Positions 43,676 to 54,400 of a DNA stretch of 64,000 nt are shown one piece after another; within the stretch, counting starts at the first letter, position 1, and the number at the start of each line of letters is the position of its first letter. The DNA lies in contig JAUCBJ010008254.1 of the NCBI GenBank assembly GCA_032718475.1, forward strand, positions 33,070 through 97,069, read 5' to 3'. The notes beneath the pieces are model-generated. The model saw nothing but the letters and a program-made list of their open reading frames with translations, did not search any database and was not told where the DNA came from. This DNA is from Nemertoderma westbladi. Lineage: Eukaryota; Xenacoelomorpha; Nemertodermatida; Nemertodermatidae. The position numbers were made by a program, and so were the translations under genes.

Positions 43676-46165
43676 GTTTGTTTGTACAGTTGAATGCCTA
43701 CTGCTAGAACTACAGTTAAAGCAAGTCTAGTAATTCAGTATCACTGTTAGCCTAGTAATTAATTACCGATATCGTTACTCAGTGTAACGTGATATATATA
43801 CACAATATATTAGAATACCGGTATACACTTATAGTATATATATAAGTATTATTACAGACTAGGTTTGTCACAGAATACCGGTATATAATTTCAGCACAAA
43901 TATATATAAATATATAATAAGCCTACTGTGAATACCGGTATACAACTTACACTTATAGTATATAAGTATAATTATAGACTAGAATTAATTACAGAATACC
44001 GGTATATATTTTCAGCTCAAATTTATAGAAATAAATAGAATAAGCCTATCGTAAATACCGGTATGTCAATTATTTTAGAATAATTGAATTTCTGAATTCC
44101 AGGGTTACTTAGTTACTTTACTTTACCTTATTACCGTTATTTAAGCAGTAGTCCAACTGATATTAAGACCTAATTGTTGTATGACAGGCCTACTATTTTA
44201 TAAATCGGTTTGAGTTGATTTATAATATATATACCCGTTTAATGGGTTTTGTTACAATATTTGAAATAAATGTTATTATTTCTGGGAAGGAGTCACTACA
44301 CAGAAGCTGTATGCTCTCAGTGGAGTGCTACCTATTGTTTTGGACACTAAAACAAATAATTCTACTTGCCTAAGTTACTTATTACTACAAATTATGTACA
44401 ATTGCGGGGTGAGATTACAATCTCTAAATAAACACAAAAATTACACGTACGAATTTTTAGGGTTAATTTTACAAGAAATCTACAAACCAGCCTAACAAGG
44501 GTTAGAATTTCTGGTTATTACAAACGGACAAGATACTACGGTATTTGAAAATAATAAAGCAGTAGTAAATATATTGCGTTGGTCTAGATAGGAAAATACC
44601 ACCGTCTGACGACTTACAGCCGTATCGCTATAAGTACTACATTATGTACCCGGAGTGTTCCTACCTAGAAGTTAATTACCGCAGCCTACTATAGCTAACG
44701 TGCCTATTAACCACTTTACAACACAAATATACTGCCTACACACTAATTACCTTCGGAAAGCACTGTACACTAAACCCTAAATTAGGTACAAGTACTTATA
44801 CAACAAATAACCAGCAGTTAAAAATACTTGTATAGCTAAAAAAACCACGGTATCTGCCGGAGTGACCAAAGCATAAAATCTCCAGTCTTTACCTACGCCA
44901 AACAGCCCTGATGTAGTACCGGGGTTAATTTAACTATAACGGTATGTATAACAAGCACAATTACTGTAGGAATAAACTTGGGGTTGTGAATGTTGCGAAT
45001 AATCGCATAAACTCTGAATAATAAATATTACGCTACCCGTACAGACTACACAAACAAAACACAGACCAAACGCTGGCAGACTACTATCAAGCCTAAATAA
45101 ACTACAGTATATGCAGACCCCGAAATGGTTAGTTAGTATGCGTTCCAACCGAGTAGTACGACTTATTCTTTCGGGGGGGATTTACCTTACAGCACTGGAT
45201 GCCCCCGCGTTCTTAACTAGTACTTTATCGGACATACACTCTACATACACTGCAATCTCTTCAGACCTAACAACAGCCAGACAACAATCTAGCCTACAAA
45301 TTATTTATACAATCTGAGCAGGCTTACACGCCTTCTGCTCAATATTAACTTACAAATAAATAAAACTGAGAGAAATAAGTAAAATCCCAATAAAAAACCA
45401 GGGCGGCCGTCCCTGATTAAATATCAAGACCTACTGGTATATAATTATCAAATCGAATAATACTGCTGTACCTGTACTGCTGTAAGTACCGGTTCGGGTG
45501 GTTAGGTAGTTAGGCCTACTGGTTACCGGTCGACCGGTACTTTTGCCTTTATTGCCTACGTTGCAATAAAGAAACGTATAACTGTTATTGTTCGCGCTTT
45601 TAGACCTTTAGCAGTTTAACCTGCCAAATTTAGGTGTCTTCTAGGTTATAAATCGACTTTAGCCTATAACAAGTATTTGATACACATAAAGTTACATTAG
45701 CCGAAGCCAGCCTATGCGCGATCATTCACCCACGGTTAAGGGAGACTGGATTCTGATGCTCTGACCTTATTGCGGTGTAGACCTACTATATTATTCGAGT
45801 GATCGTTACTATAATATCTCTGACAAATATTATTCACTTTCGGGAAATATTAACAGTTCCTTTAGGACGTGGCGCTCTAAGTATGTAAACAGAGTTATGA
45901 CTTACACTAATCACAACGGGACGGCTATTGATTTTCGTATAAGGCGCATTCTTTAGGAAATGCTTTGTTATCTATCACACTCATGCACACTACCGCACAC
46001 TGCTGCACACTGATCTGCCGACCTTCACTAATTTTAATCATATATAAGGAGAACAGCAACTGACACATGTAGGGTCTATGAAATAGCATTCAATTCACTC
46101 CAAAACCACTTTAATGTAAGTCACAATTGCTATATGTAACCGGTCTCTCTAACCTTCAGTATATC
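43676..46165. other. Region upstream of element C gag
   Basis: No gene. It is AT-rich; frames at 44930-45148 and 45111-45317 match nothing I know. The first 400 bp hold five spaced palindromes. A 5' LTR of element C would be expected here, but I found no match to the sequence at the other end (17435-19087). Confidence 0.5.
43815..44064. repeat. Five spaced copies of the palindrome ATACCGGTAT
   Basis: Exact copies at 43815, 43875, 43932, 43996 and 44055 (spacing 60, 57, 64, 59 bp), mostly preceded by GA or AA and followed by AT-rich text. They lie 140-390 bp upstream of the gag start on the minus strand. It could be a diverged ~60-bp tandem repeat or a row of protein-binding sites. Confidence 0.8.
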
Positions 46166-46775
46166 AAGAAGATTGGGGTTTTCTGATTATTTATCGATAT
46201 TCTCCAAATATAATAACATTCCATCAACTGATAACCATTAATAACCGACAGTAAATAGCAGTAAAATAATGCGGTGAAAGGTATGTATAGTATGATATGG
46301 GCTGTGATAACAGTTATACGTTTCTATGATCAAAGCCATTCTAATGTTTTGCTAAAGTCTGAAACACAGAATAATTCCACAGCCGATGTTCTGGGCTTAG
46401 GAAAAAAGGTAAACAAAGACCATAATGCATTGCGCGATTTCCCGGAGGCTTCTGTGCAAATAAAATGAAAATCACTCTGATTGGTCGAGTGAGTGAGCCT
46501 GAACAAAGAAAGCCAAAAGCTCCATGTTGACATATCAGCTGATAGATGTCGTCATTTGAACTACACTGTATTAAGAGTATTTTGGTGCATTGCGGCATAA
46601 AATTGCTAGTTATGTCCGCTAAAGTACACATACAGAAAAATGGCTTTTTATGTCCACTAAAACACCTACACAGTAAGAAAACGGCTTTTTATGTCCGCTA
46701 AAACACCTACAGATTACTTTGCGGGGAAAATGACTAGCTAGGTCCGCAAAAACCTTTACAATGTTGCCTCTAATT
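46166..46775. repeat. Dispersed repeat, copy 2
   Basis: Same orientation and landmarks as 15421-16090, with about 75-80% similarity by eye. The right part contains TATGTCCGCTAAA, TATGTCCACTAAA and TATGTCCGCTAAA at about 43-bp steps. It ends just before LINE A begins. Confidence 0.7.
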
Positions 46776-46849
46776 TTAGTTAAGAAGTTACCGTTATCAA
46801 GTAATAAATATAGTATAGGGTCCGAAACTCTAAATAATTTTTAATAGAC

Positions 46850-47040
46850 CTAATACCTGCCCGTTTTCTTAAGGATGGTGATGAAGTACTTAAAGTGCCT
46901 ATTACTTTTATTATTAATTACTCCATCGTAGATAATGTAGTACCAGACGAACTGAAATTAGCTAAGGTTGTTCCTCTGTATAAGAAGAATAGTAAAGTAG
47001 AACCCTGTAATTACAGACCTGTTAGTATCTTAAGTATTGT
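46850..47040 (+). pseudogene. LINE A, first piece: RT N-terminal segment
   Basis: Plus frame with VPDELKLAKVVPLYKKNSKV and CNYRPVSILS, the classic opening of Jockey/CR1-like reverse transcriptases. It is cut at 47040 by an insert flanked by ATTGT and resumes at 48796. Nothing of the endonuclease is present upstream, so LINE A is 5'-truncated. Confidence 0.88.
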
Positions 47041-48790
47041 TGTGAGCAGATTCAATTCCGCCTCACCAACCCCCATAAAGTGGGAAAGAGCGCCTTTAAG
47101 CAATATTGGGGAGTACGAGGTTGATTAACAACCAACCTCGTATCACCCCCAATAAACCGGGGACGACAAACCCCAGAGGGCCTCACACAATGGGGGTCAG
47201 AGGTTAAGCCTCCGGGGAGAAGGAAAGTAACAGCAGCGGGGGGGGGGGGGGGGGAAACACCCCCGCAGAGCAGAAGTGGGAAATCAGCCAATGGGGGGAT
47301 AGGAGAGGCATCAGCCAAGTAATAGGGCCAACCCAGTATATTACCGGTTGGTGTTTTCTCATATTGTTAGTTTACTCAGTAGTCACTCAGTCATGCTAGT
47401 ACGGTGACATTTTAAGACCGTCATCGCCGTCACCAATTAGTTACCATATATCACCGGTTGTGCTATCTGCCATTATACTTACATCTGTACATCGTATACT
47501 ATATTTTATACATCTATTAACAACATCGGAAGAACTATAGGCCTAACAACTCTTTTCACTTGCTGCGAAATTAAAAATAATCAAATTAAATTTTCAACAA
47601 ACTCCAAAATCCTTGGCATCTGGGTGGATAGCAAACTAAATTGGAAGCCTCATGTAAACTTCATAATTAAAAAAATATCTAAAATGTCTGGAATTTTCTA
47701 CAAATTGCGCTATATCTTCCCTTTAAATATTCTACGTCAACTTTATTTCACCCTAATTCACCCTTACATACAGTACGGTATTCTACTTTGGGGAAGTACT
47801 CATTCCACCACCCTTCATCCACTTAGAGTTAAAATAAACAAAATTATCAGATGCATTACTTTCAGTCACTCACAATCGTCCTCTGCGCCTCTATACAAAT
47901 CACTACGAATTCTACCTTTAAACTTACTGTATAAACACCAGGCCGGCCTTTTCATGCATGATATCCACCACCACATTATAAGCCCCACCTCTGATCTCGG
48001 TTCTTTATTTACTAAAACTTCATCCATACACAATTACGCCACCCGCTTTTCATCTTTAGGAAACTTTTGTTTACCGCTATTTCGTCTAACCTCTTCCCAA
48101 AAATCCATGTGTTTTCAAGGCCCATCTATTTGGAGTACCATCCCTTGTGATATGCGTAACAAAAAATCCAAACCGACATTTTCAAAAAATTACAAACTTC
48201 ATCTAATTTCTAAATTATAACCAATTTCACTCCCATACAAACCATATCACTGGCCTGCGTCTTTGCCCAATTTTAATTTTATTTCAAATTGCAAAAATCT
48301 TAATTCCATCCGCATTGTACATCCGTCGCCTACAGATTTCCCGCTGACGTTACCTTACTTATTACATACAAAAGTAACTATTTACAAGATTAGTCCCACG
48401 GTTCAAAAATATAATTAATAAATTTCGAAACTAATAAAAACTACCCTAAATTATGAGTATTCAGATGTAACCTCCCTCCCCCCCCCCCCCCCCCCCCTCC
48501 TCTCTCACCCCCACCCCCCCCCCCCCCCCCCCCCGGTGGCTAGCGTCTACTAGCCCTGCTATTAGCTAGCCTCCGTGTCCTTACATCGTTCCCTGACACC
48601 CCTCCAACTTTTTTCTTAACTATTTACAATATATATCCACATTTTATGGTATTTGGGTGCGTGCAATACAATGAATTTCATACATCAAGAAGGATTAAAT
48701 TTATATTGAATTGAATTGAATTGAATTCACTCACACGGCGGGGACGCGTACATAAACCCAAACTGGTCGGGATCCTCCGATCCCGTCACA
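47041..48790. mobile_element. TG...CA insert in LINE A (solo LTR-like), carrying LINE C
   Basis: The insert begins TGTGAGCAG and ends CCCGTCACA, with ATTGT duplicated at 47036-47040 and 48791-48795. TGTGA/TCACA inverted ends plus a 5-bp TSD are typical of LTR elements. Inside are an 18-base G run near 47240, the LINE C fragment, C-rich tracts (48478-48534) and a (TTGAA)n tail near 48706. No LTR-element genes are present, so a solo LTR later hit by LINE C is the simplest reading. Confidence 0.65.
47555..48220 (+). pseudogene. LINE C: C-terminal region of a Jockey/CR1-like RT protein
   Basis: The plus frame opens at about 47555 and ends TAA 48218-48220. KILGIWVDSKLNWKPHVNFI, LYFTLIHPYIQYGILLWGST and FSSLGNFCLPLFR fit the post-RT region of Jockey/CR1-type LINEs. 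The RT catalytic part is missing (5' truncation). The 3' UTR runs to the (TTGAA)n tail near 48706-48728. Confidence 0.85.
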
Positions 48791-48795
48791 ATTGT

Positions 48796-49167
48796 ATCTA
48801 AAATTCTAGAACGTTCTGTTTTTCTACAGCTGGAGGCACATCTTAGTAGGCTAAATCTGATCTATGAACTTCAGTCCGGTTTTCGTAAATCATATTCTAC
48901 AGACACCTGCCTTATTAACTTAACTGATACAATTAGATGTAATAACGCAAAGGGTTTATATACTGGTATGGTAATGTTGAACCTACAAAAGGCTTTCGAT
49001 ACTGTAGATCACGAAATTCTGCTTGGTAAGTTTAAGGCCTGATGGGTGTAGGTTCTATAGACTGGTTCAAGTCCTACCTGTCAGACAGAGATCAAACTGT
49101 AGTCATTAGCAAATCGCAGTCTACTGTACAAGAGATTACCTGTGATGTACCGCAAGGTAGTATATTA
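48796..49167 (+). pseudogene. LINE A, second piece: RT core
   Basis: Resumes right after the ATTGT duplication. The text LQSGFRKSYSTDTCLINLTD, LNLQKAFDTVDHEILLGKF (catalytic Asp of RT motif A) and VPQGSIL is recognisable, with a frame break near 49035. It is cut at 49167 by LINE B; the 11-bp GTAGTATATTA recurs at 50434-50444. Confidence 0.88.
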
Positions 49168-50433
49168 TTCTGAACAAGAATGGTAGCACCATTCTTGTTC
49201 ATAATTGTGGTTGACTATGTTCTACGCATGTCCTTAGATCATCATAATGATGATGGGGTGATGATAACTCCACCTACTGGCTCCAGAAGTCGAGGAAATC
49301 CTGCCAAGTACCTAACTGATCTAGACTTTGCTGATGACTTAGGAGTACTCATCTTAGGATGACTTAGGATGACGCAGGACATTGCTTTCGCCGTGAGGAC
49401 CAGCCAGTGCATAATCTTGTACTTTGGCAGCCTCATGGAGTGAATAAGCATGGTGGACAGCCCATGACTTTCTTGAGACGCATCTTAAAGGACACTGGCC
49501 TTAAAGATGCGGATGATCTAGCAAATGTCATGGGTGATAGGGAGTTGTGGCGGTGCAATTTTGTTGACAAGCCGGCACAGCATTCTTAAAAATGCAGCTG
49601 CAATGCAGCATGCCGATCCTAGTAGTAGTAGTAGGAGTACTCTCAGAATCACTAGAGGGAGCCCAACGGCTCCTCAGCTCATTAGAACATGCTGCTTCTA
49701 GTGTTGGTCTTTTTATTAACTCCAGAAAGACCAACATTTTGACAGTTAACTTTGAAAGTTCTCAGCAAGTCTCTGATCGGATGAGCATAAGCTCAAAGGA
49801 TGGTATGCTTGAGCATGTGGACGACTTCTGTTACCTGGGATCATGGATCCGGAAGTCAGGTGAGGACCTTCGAATACGTAAGGGAAAGGCATGGGCAGCC
49901 TTGAATAGGCTTTCCAGGATTTGGAAGTCACCGAGAATTAATCGAAAACTTAAGGTCCGATTATTTAGAGCAGCAGTAGTTCCAGTACTCCTCTACGGGA
50001 GTCCATGCTGGGCTCTAACTGCTGAGGACACCAAATCTCTGGATGGCACATTCACAAGAATGCTACGCCGGGTTCATTGTGTCAAGTACAATGCACACAT
50101 CTCCAACCAGACACTATATAACATTGGAGGTGTCTCATTAGTTCCCCCAAGCTTGACACTAGAACAAAATCGCCTCCGCTTTGCAGGACATTGCTTTCGC
50201 CGTGAGGACCAGCCAGTGCATAATCTTGTACTTTGGCAGCCTCATGGAGTGAATAAGCATGGTGGACAGCCCATGACTTTCTTGAGACGCATCTTAAAGG
50301 ACACTGGCCTTGAAGATGCGGATGATCTAGCAAATGTCATGGGTGATAGGGAGTCGTGGCGGTGCAATTTTGTCGACAAGCAAGCACAGCATTCTTAAAA
50401 ATTCAGCTGCAATGCAGCATGCCGATACTAGTA
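49168..50433 (+). mobile_element. LINE B, 5'-truncated, nested in LINE A
   Basis: 1266-bp insert flanked by the 11-bp repeat GTAGTATATTA (49157-49167 and 50434-50444). It starts in RT with APFLFIIVVDYVLRM and LTDLDFADDLGVL (FADD catalytic pair) and, after its own insertion, continues from 49643 with SVGLFINSRKTNILTVNFES, FCYLGSWIRKSGEDLRIRKG, VPVLLYGSPCWALT and LRFAGHCFRREDQPVHNLVL, the conserved C-terminus of APE-type LINEs of the RTE-like kind, to stop 50396-50398. The 3' end is a short (TAG)n tail. Confidence 0.88.
49351..49631 (+). mobile_element. Short 3' fragment of LINE B family inserted into LINE B
   Basis: 281 bp flanked by TAGGAGTACTC (49340-49350 and 49632-49642). From 49378 it is almost identical to 50187-50433, the end of LINE B, including NLVLWQPHGVNKHGGQ and the (TAG)n tail. 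It interrupts the frame just after the FADD motif. It is an extreme 5'-truncated copy landing in its own family. Confidence 0.88.
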
Positions 50434-50444
50434 GTAGTATATTA

Positions 50445-51007
50445 GGTCCTCTGCTTTTTGTATGCTATGTAAATGATATGATAAGTAGTATAGATCCCGA
50501 TTTTAAACTCATTTTATATGCCGACGACAGTGCTCTTATTTTCTCTCATAAAGATCCTATCCATATTTCCCAAAAGTTAAGTGCAGTTCCAGAATCCTGT
50601 AATGAGTGGTTGGTTGATAATAAGCTATCCATTCACTACGGTAAAACTGAAAGTATTTTGTTTGGTTCCAAAAGAAAGTTAAAGAAGGTAACTAAGTTTG
50701 AAGTCACTAGTAATGGACATAAGATTGAATATAAAAAGTAAGTTAAATATTTAGGCGCCACATTGGATAACTGCTTATCAGGAGAAAGCACAGTGAAAAA
50801 TATTTTCTCGAAAGTTAACAGTAGGCTTAGGTTTCTATACAGAAATAAAAATAGTTTGAACACCGACTCCCGCAAGTTACTTTGCTCTTCTTTAATACAG
50901 TGTCACATGGACTATGCATGCTCTTCTTGGTATGAAGGCTTAACCAAACAGCTTAAATGTAAATTACAAGTAGCTCAGAATAAAGTAGTACGATTTATTA
51001 AAGACTA
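50445..51007 (+). pseudogene. LINE A, third piece: RT YADD and C-terminal region
   Basis: Resumes with GPLLFVCYVNDMISSIDPDF and LILYADDSALIFSHKD (YADD at about 50517-50528), then NEWLVDNKLSIHYGKTESIL. A TAA after EYKK (near 50739) breaks the frame, which continues with VKYLGATLDNCLSGES and SSLIQCHMDYACSSWYEGLT. At 51008 a 146-bp duplication begins. Confidence 0.88.
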
Positions 51008-51153
51008 CAAAAGAAAGTTAAAGAAGGTAACTAAGTTTGAAGTCACTAGTAATGGACATAAGATTGAAAATAAAAAGGAAGTTAAATATTTAGGCGCCAC
51101 ATTGGATAACTGCTTATCAGGAGAAAGTACAGTGAAAAATATTTTCTCGAAAG
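50669..51153 (+). repeat. 339-bp tandem duplication in LINE A, second copy partial
   Basis: 50669-50814 recurs at 51008-51153 with no gaps and a few substitutions. The second copy reads KKEVKYLG where the first has KK-stop-VKYLG, so the stop arose after duplication, or only one copy was hit. The second copy ends abruptly at 51153, at the Cys/His module. Confidence 0.85.
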
Positions 51154-51486
51154 AAACGGATGCAGCTGGGTAAGAACATCCAGAAAGGATGGGAGAGGGT
51201 GTGTAAGACCTGCGGCGATAGGATCAAGTGTGTGCCGGGACACACACAGATCAAAGGGAAGTGGTTCTGCCCCAGGAATGTTGATGGGGAGCAGTGGCGC
51301 CTCCGACTGCTTGCCCCCCCCCCCCCCCCTCCACCCCCCGGTCCAGTGGTTGGCAAGCGTATTTGCAAGACCTGCCACAATTATATGCTTGCCGACACTG
51401 GCCATAGCCAATTCAGGGGTAGATGGTTTTGCCCCAACAACAGTGAGGGCGAATCCCTGGAGGAGCGGAAGGCCCGCATACATTAA
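51154..51486 (+). CDS. Small protein or gene end with two Cys/His modules
   Basis: The plus frame is open from the duplication through to TAA 51484-51486. Two modules share a pattern: CKTCGDRIKCVPGHTQIKGK then WFCP, and CKTCHNYMLADTGHSQFRGR then WFCP, that is C-x2-C-x9-G-H-x4-G-x-W-F-C-P. They are joined by a Pro run encoded by a C tract, and a charged end follows (ESLEERKARIH). Zinc binding is likely. I recall similar GH-Q-GKxxCP modules only loosely from mobile-element or virus-like proteins and name no family. It is probably a 3' fragment of a larger gene, since no good start precedes it. Confidence 0.5.
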   Translation, partial: KRMQLGKNIQKGWERVCKTCGDRIKCVPGHTQIKGKWFCPRNVDGEQWRLRLLAPPPPPPPPGPVVGKRICKTCHNYMLADTGHSQFRGRWFCPNNSEGESLEERKARIH

Positions 51487-54400
51487 CGTACAATAATACA
51501 CATAACATACATTACACGTAACATACATTAACGTACAATAATACACATAACATACATTACACGTAACATACATTAACGTACAATAATACACATAACATAC
51601 ATTACACGTAACATACATTAACGTGCAATAATACACATAACATACATTACACGTAACATACATTAACGTACAATAATACACATAACATACATTACACGTA
51701 ACATACATTAACGTACAATAATACACATAACATACATTACACGTAACATACATTAACGTACAATAATACACATAACATACATTACACGTAACATACATTA
51801 ACGTACAATAATACACATAACATACATTACACGTAACATACATTAACGTACAATAATACACATAACATACATTACACGTAACATACATTAACGTGCAATA
51901 ATACACATAACATACATTACACGTAACATACATTAACGTACAATAATACACATAACATACATTACACGTAACATACATTAACGTACAATAATACACATAA
52001 CATACATTACACGTAACATACATTAACGTACAATAATACACATAACATACATTACACGTAACATACATTAACGTACAATAATACACATAACATACATTAC
52101 ACGTAACATACATTAACGTACAATAATACACATAACATACATTACACGTAACATACATTAACGTACAATAATACACATAACATACATTACACGTAACATA
52201 CATTAACGTACAATAATACACATAACATACATTACACGTAACATACATTAACGTGCAATAATACACATAACATACATTACACGTAACATACATTAACGTA
52301 CAATAATACACATAACATACATTACACGTAACATACATTAACGTACAATAATACACATAACATACATTACACGTAACATACATTAACGTACAATAATACA
52401 CATAACATACATTACACGTAACATACATTAACGTACAATAATACACATAACATACATTACACGTAACATACATTAACGTACAATAATACACATAACATAC
52501 ATTACACGTAACATACATTAACGTACAATAATACACATAACATACATTACACGTAACATACATTAACGTACAATAATACACATAACATACATTACACGTA
52601 ACATACATTAACGTACAATAATACACATAACATACATTACACGTAACATACATTAACGTACAATAATACACATAACATACATTACACGTAACATACATTA
52701 ACGTCAATAATACACGTAACATACATTAACGTACAATAATACACATAACATACATTACACGTAACATACATTAACGTACAATAATACACATAACATACAT
52801 TACACGTAACATACATTAACGTACAATAATACACATAACATACATTACACGTAACATACATTAACGTACAATAATACACATAACATACATTACACGTAAC
52901 ATACATTAACGTACAATAATACACATAACATACATTACACGTAACATACATTAACGTACAATAATACACATAACATACATTACACGTAACATACATTAAC
53001 GTACAATAATACACATAACATACATTACACGTAACATACATTAACGTACAATAATACACATAACATACATTACACGTAACATACATTAACGTACAATAAT
53101 ACACATAACATACATTACACGTAACATACATTAACGTGCAATAATACACGTAACATACATTAACGTACAATAATACACATAACATACATTACACGTAACA
53201 TACATTAACGTACAATAATACACATAACATACATTACACGTAACATACATTAACGTGCAATAATACACATAACATACATTAACGTACAATAATACACATA
53301 ACATACATTACACGTAACATACATTAACGTACAATAATACACATAACATACATTACACGTAACATACATTAACGTACAATAATACACATAACATACATTA
53401 CACGTAACATACATTAACGTACAATAATACACATAACATACATTACACGTAACATACATTAACGTACAATAATACACATAACATACATTACACGTAACAT
53501 ACATTAACGTGCAATAATACACATAACATACATTAACGTACAATAATACACATAACATACATTACACGTAACATACATTAACGTACAATAATACACATAA
53601 CATACATTACACGTAACATACATTAACGTACAATAATACACATAACATACATTACACGTAACATACATTAACGTGCAATAATACACGTAACATACATTAA
53701 CGTACAATAATACACATAACATACATTACACGTAACATACATTAACGTACAATAATACACATAACATACATTACACGTAACATACATTAACGTGCAATAA
53801 TACACGTAACATACATTAACGTACAATAATACACATAACATACATTACACGTAACATACATTAACGTACAATAATACACATAACATACATTACACGTAAC
53901 ATACATTAACGTACAATAATACACATAACATACATTACACGTAACATACATTAACGTACAATAATACACGTAACATACATTAACGTACAATAATACACAT
54001 AACATACATTACACGTAACATACATTAACGTACAATAATACACATAACATACATTACACGTAACATACATTAACGTGCAATAATACACGTAACATACATT
54101 AACGTACAATAATACACATAACATACATTACACGTAACATACATTAACGTACAATAATACACATAACATACATTACACGTAACATACATTAACGTACAAT
54201 AATACACATAACATACATTACACGTAACATACATTAACGTGCAATAATACACGTAACATACATTAACGTACAATAATACACATAACATACATTACACGTA
54301 ACATACATTAACGTACAATAATACACATAACATACATTACACGTAACATACATTAACGTGCAATAATACACATAACATACATTAACGTACAATAATACAC

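Noticed and set aside
45111-45317. 68-codon plus frame upstream of element C gag
   Set aside because: It overlaps other short frames, has no family match and lies in AT-rich DNA where such frames are expected by chance.
17435-46160. LTR pair for element C (17435-19087 with 43676-46160)
   Set aside because: No shared sequence was found between the two sides by eye, so LTRs of element C are not called.
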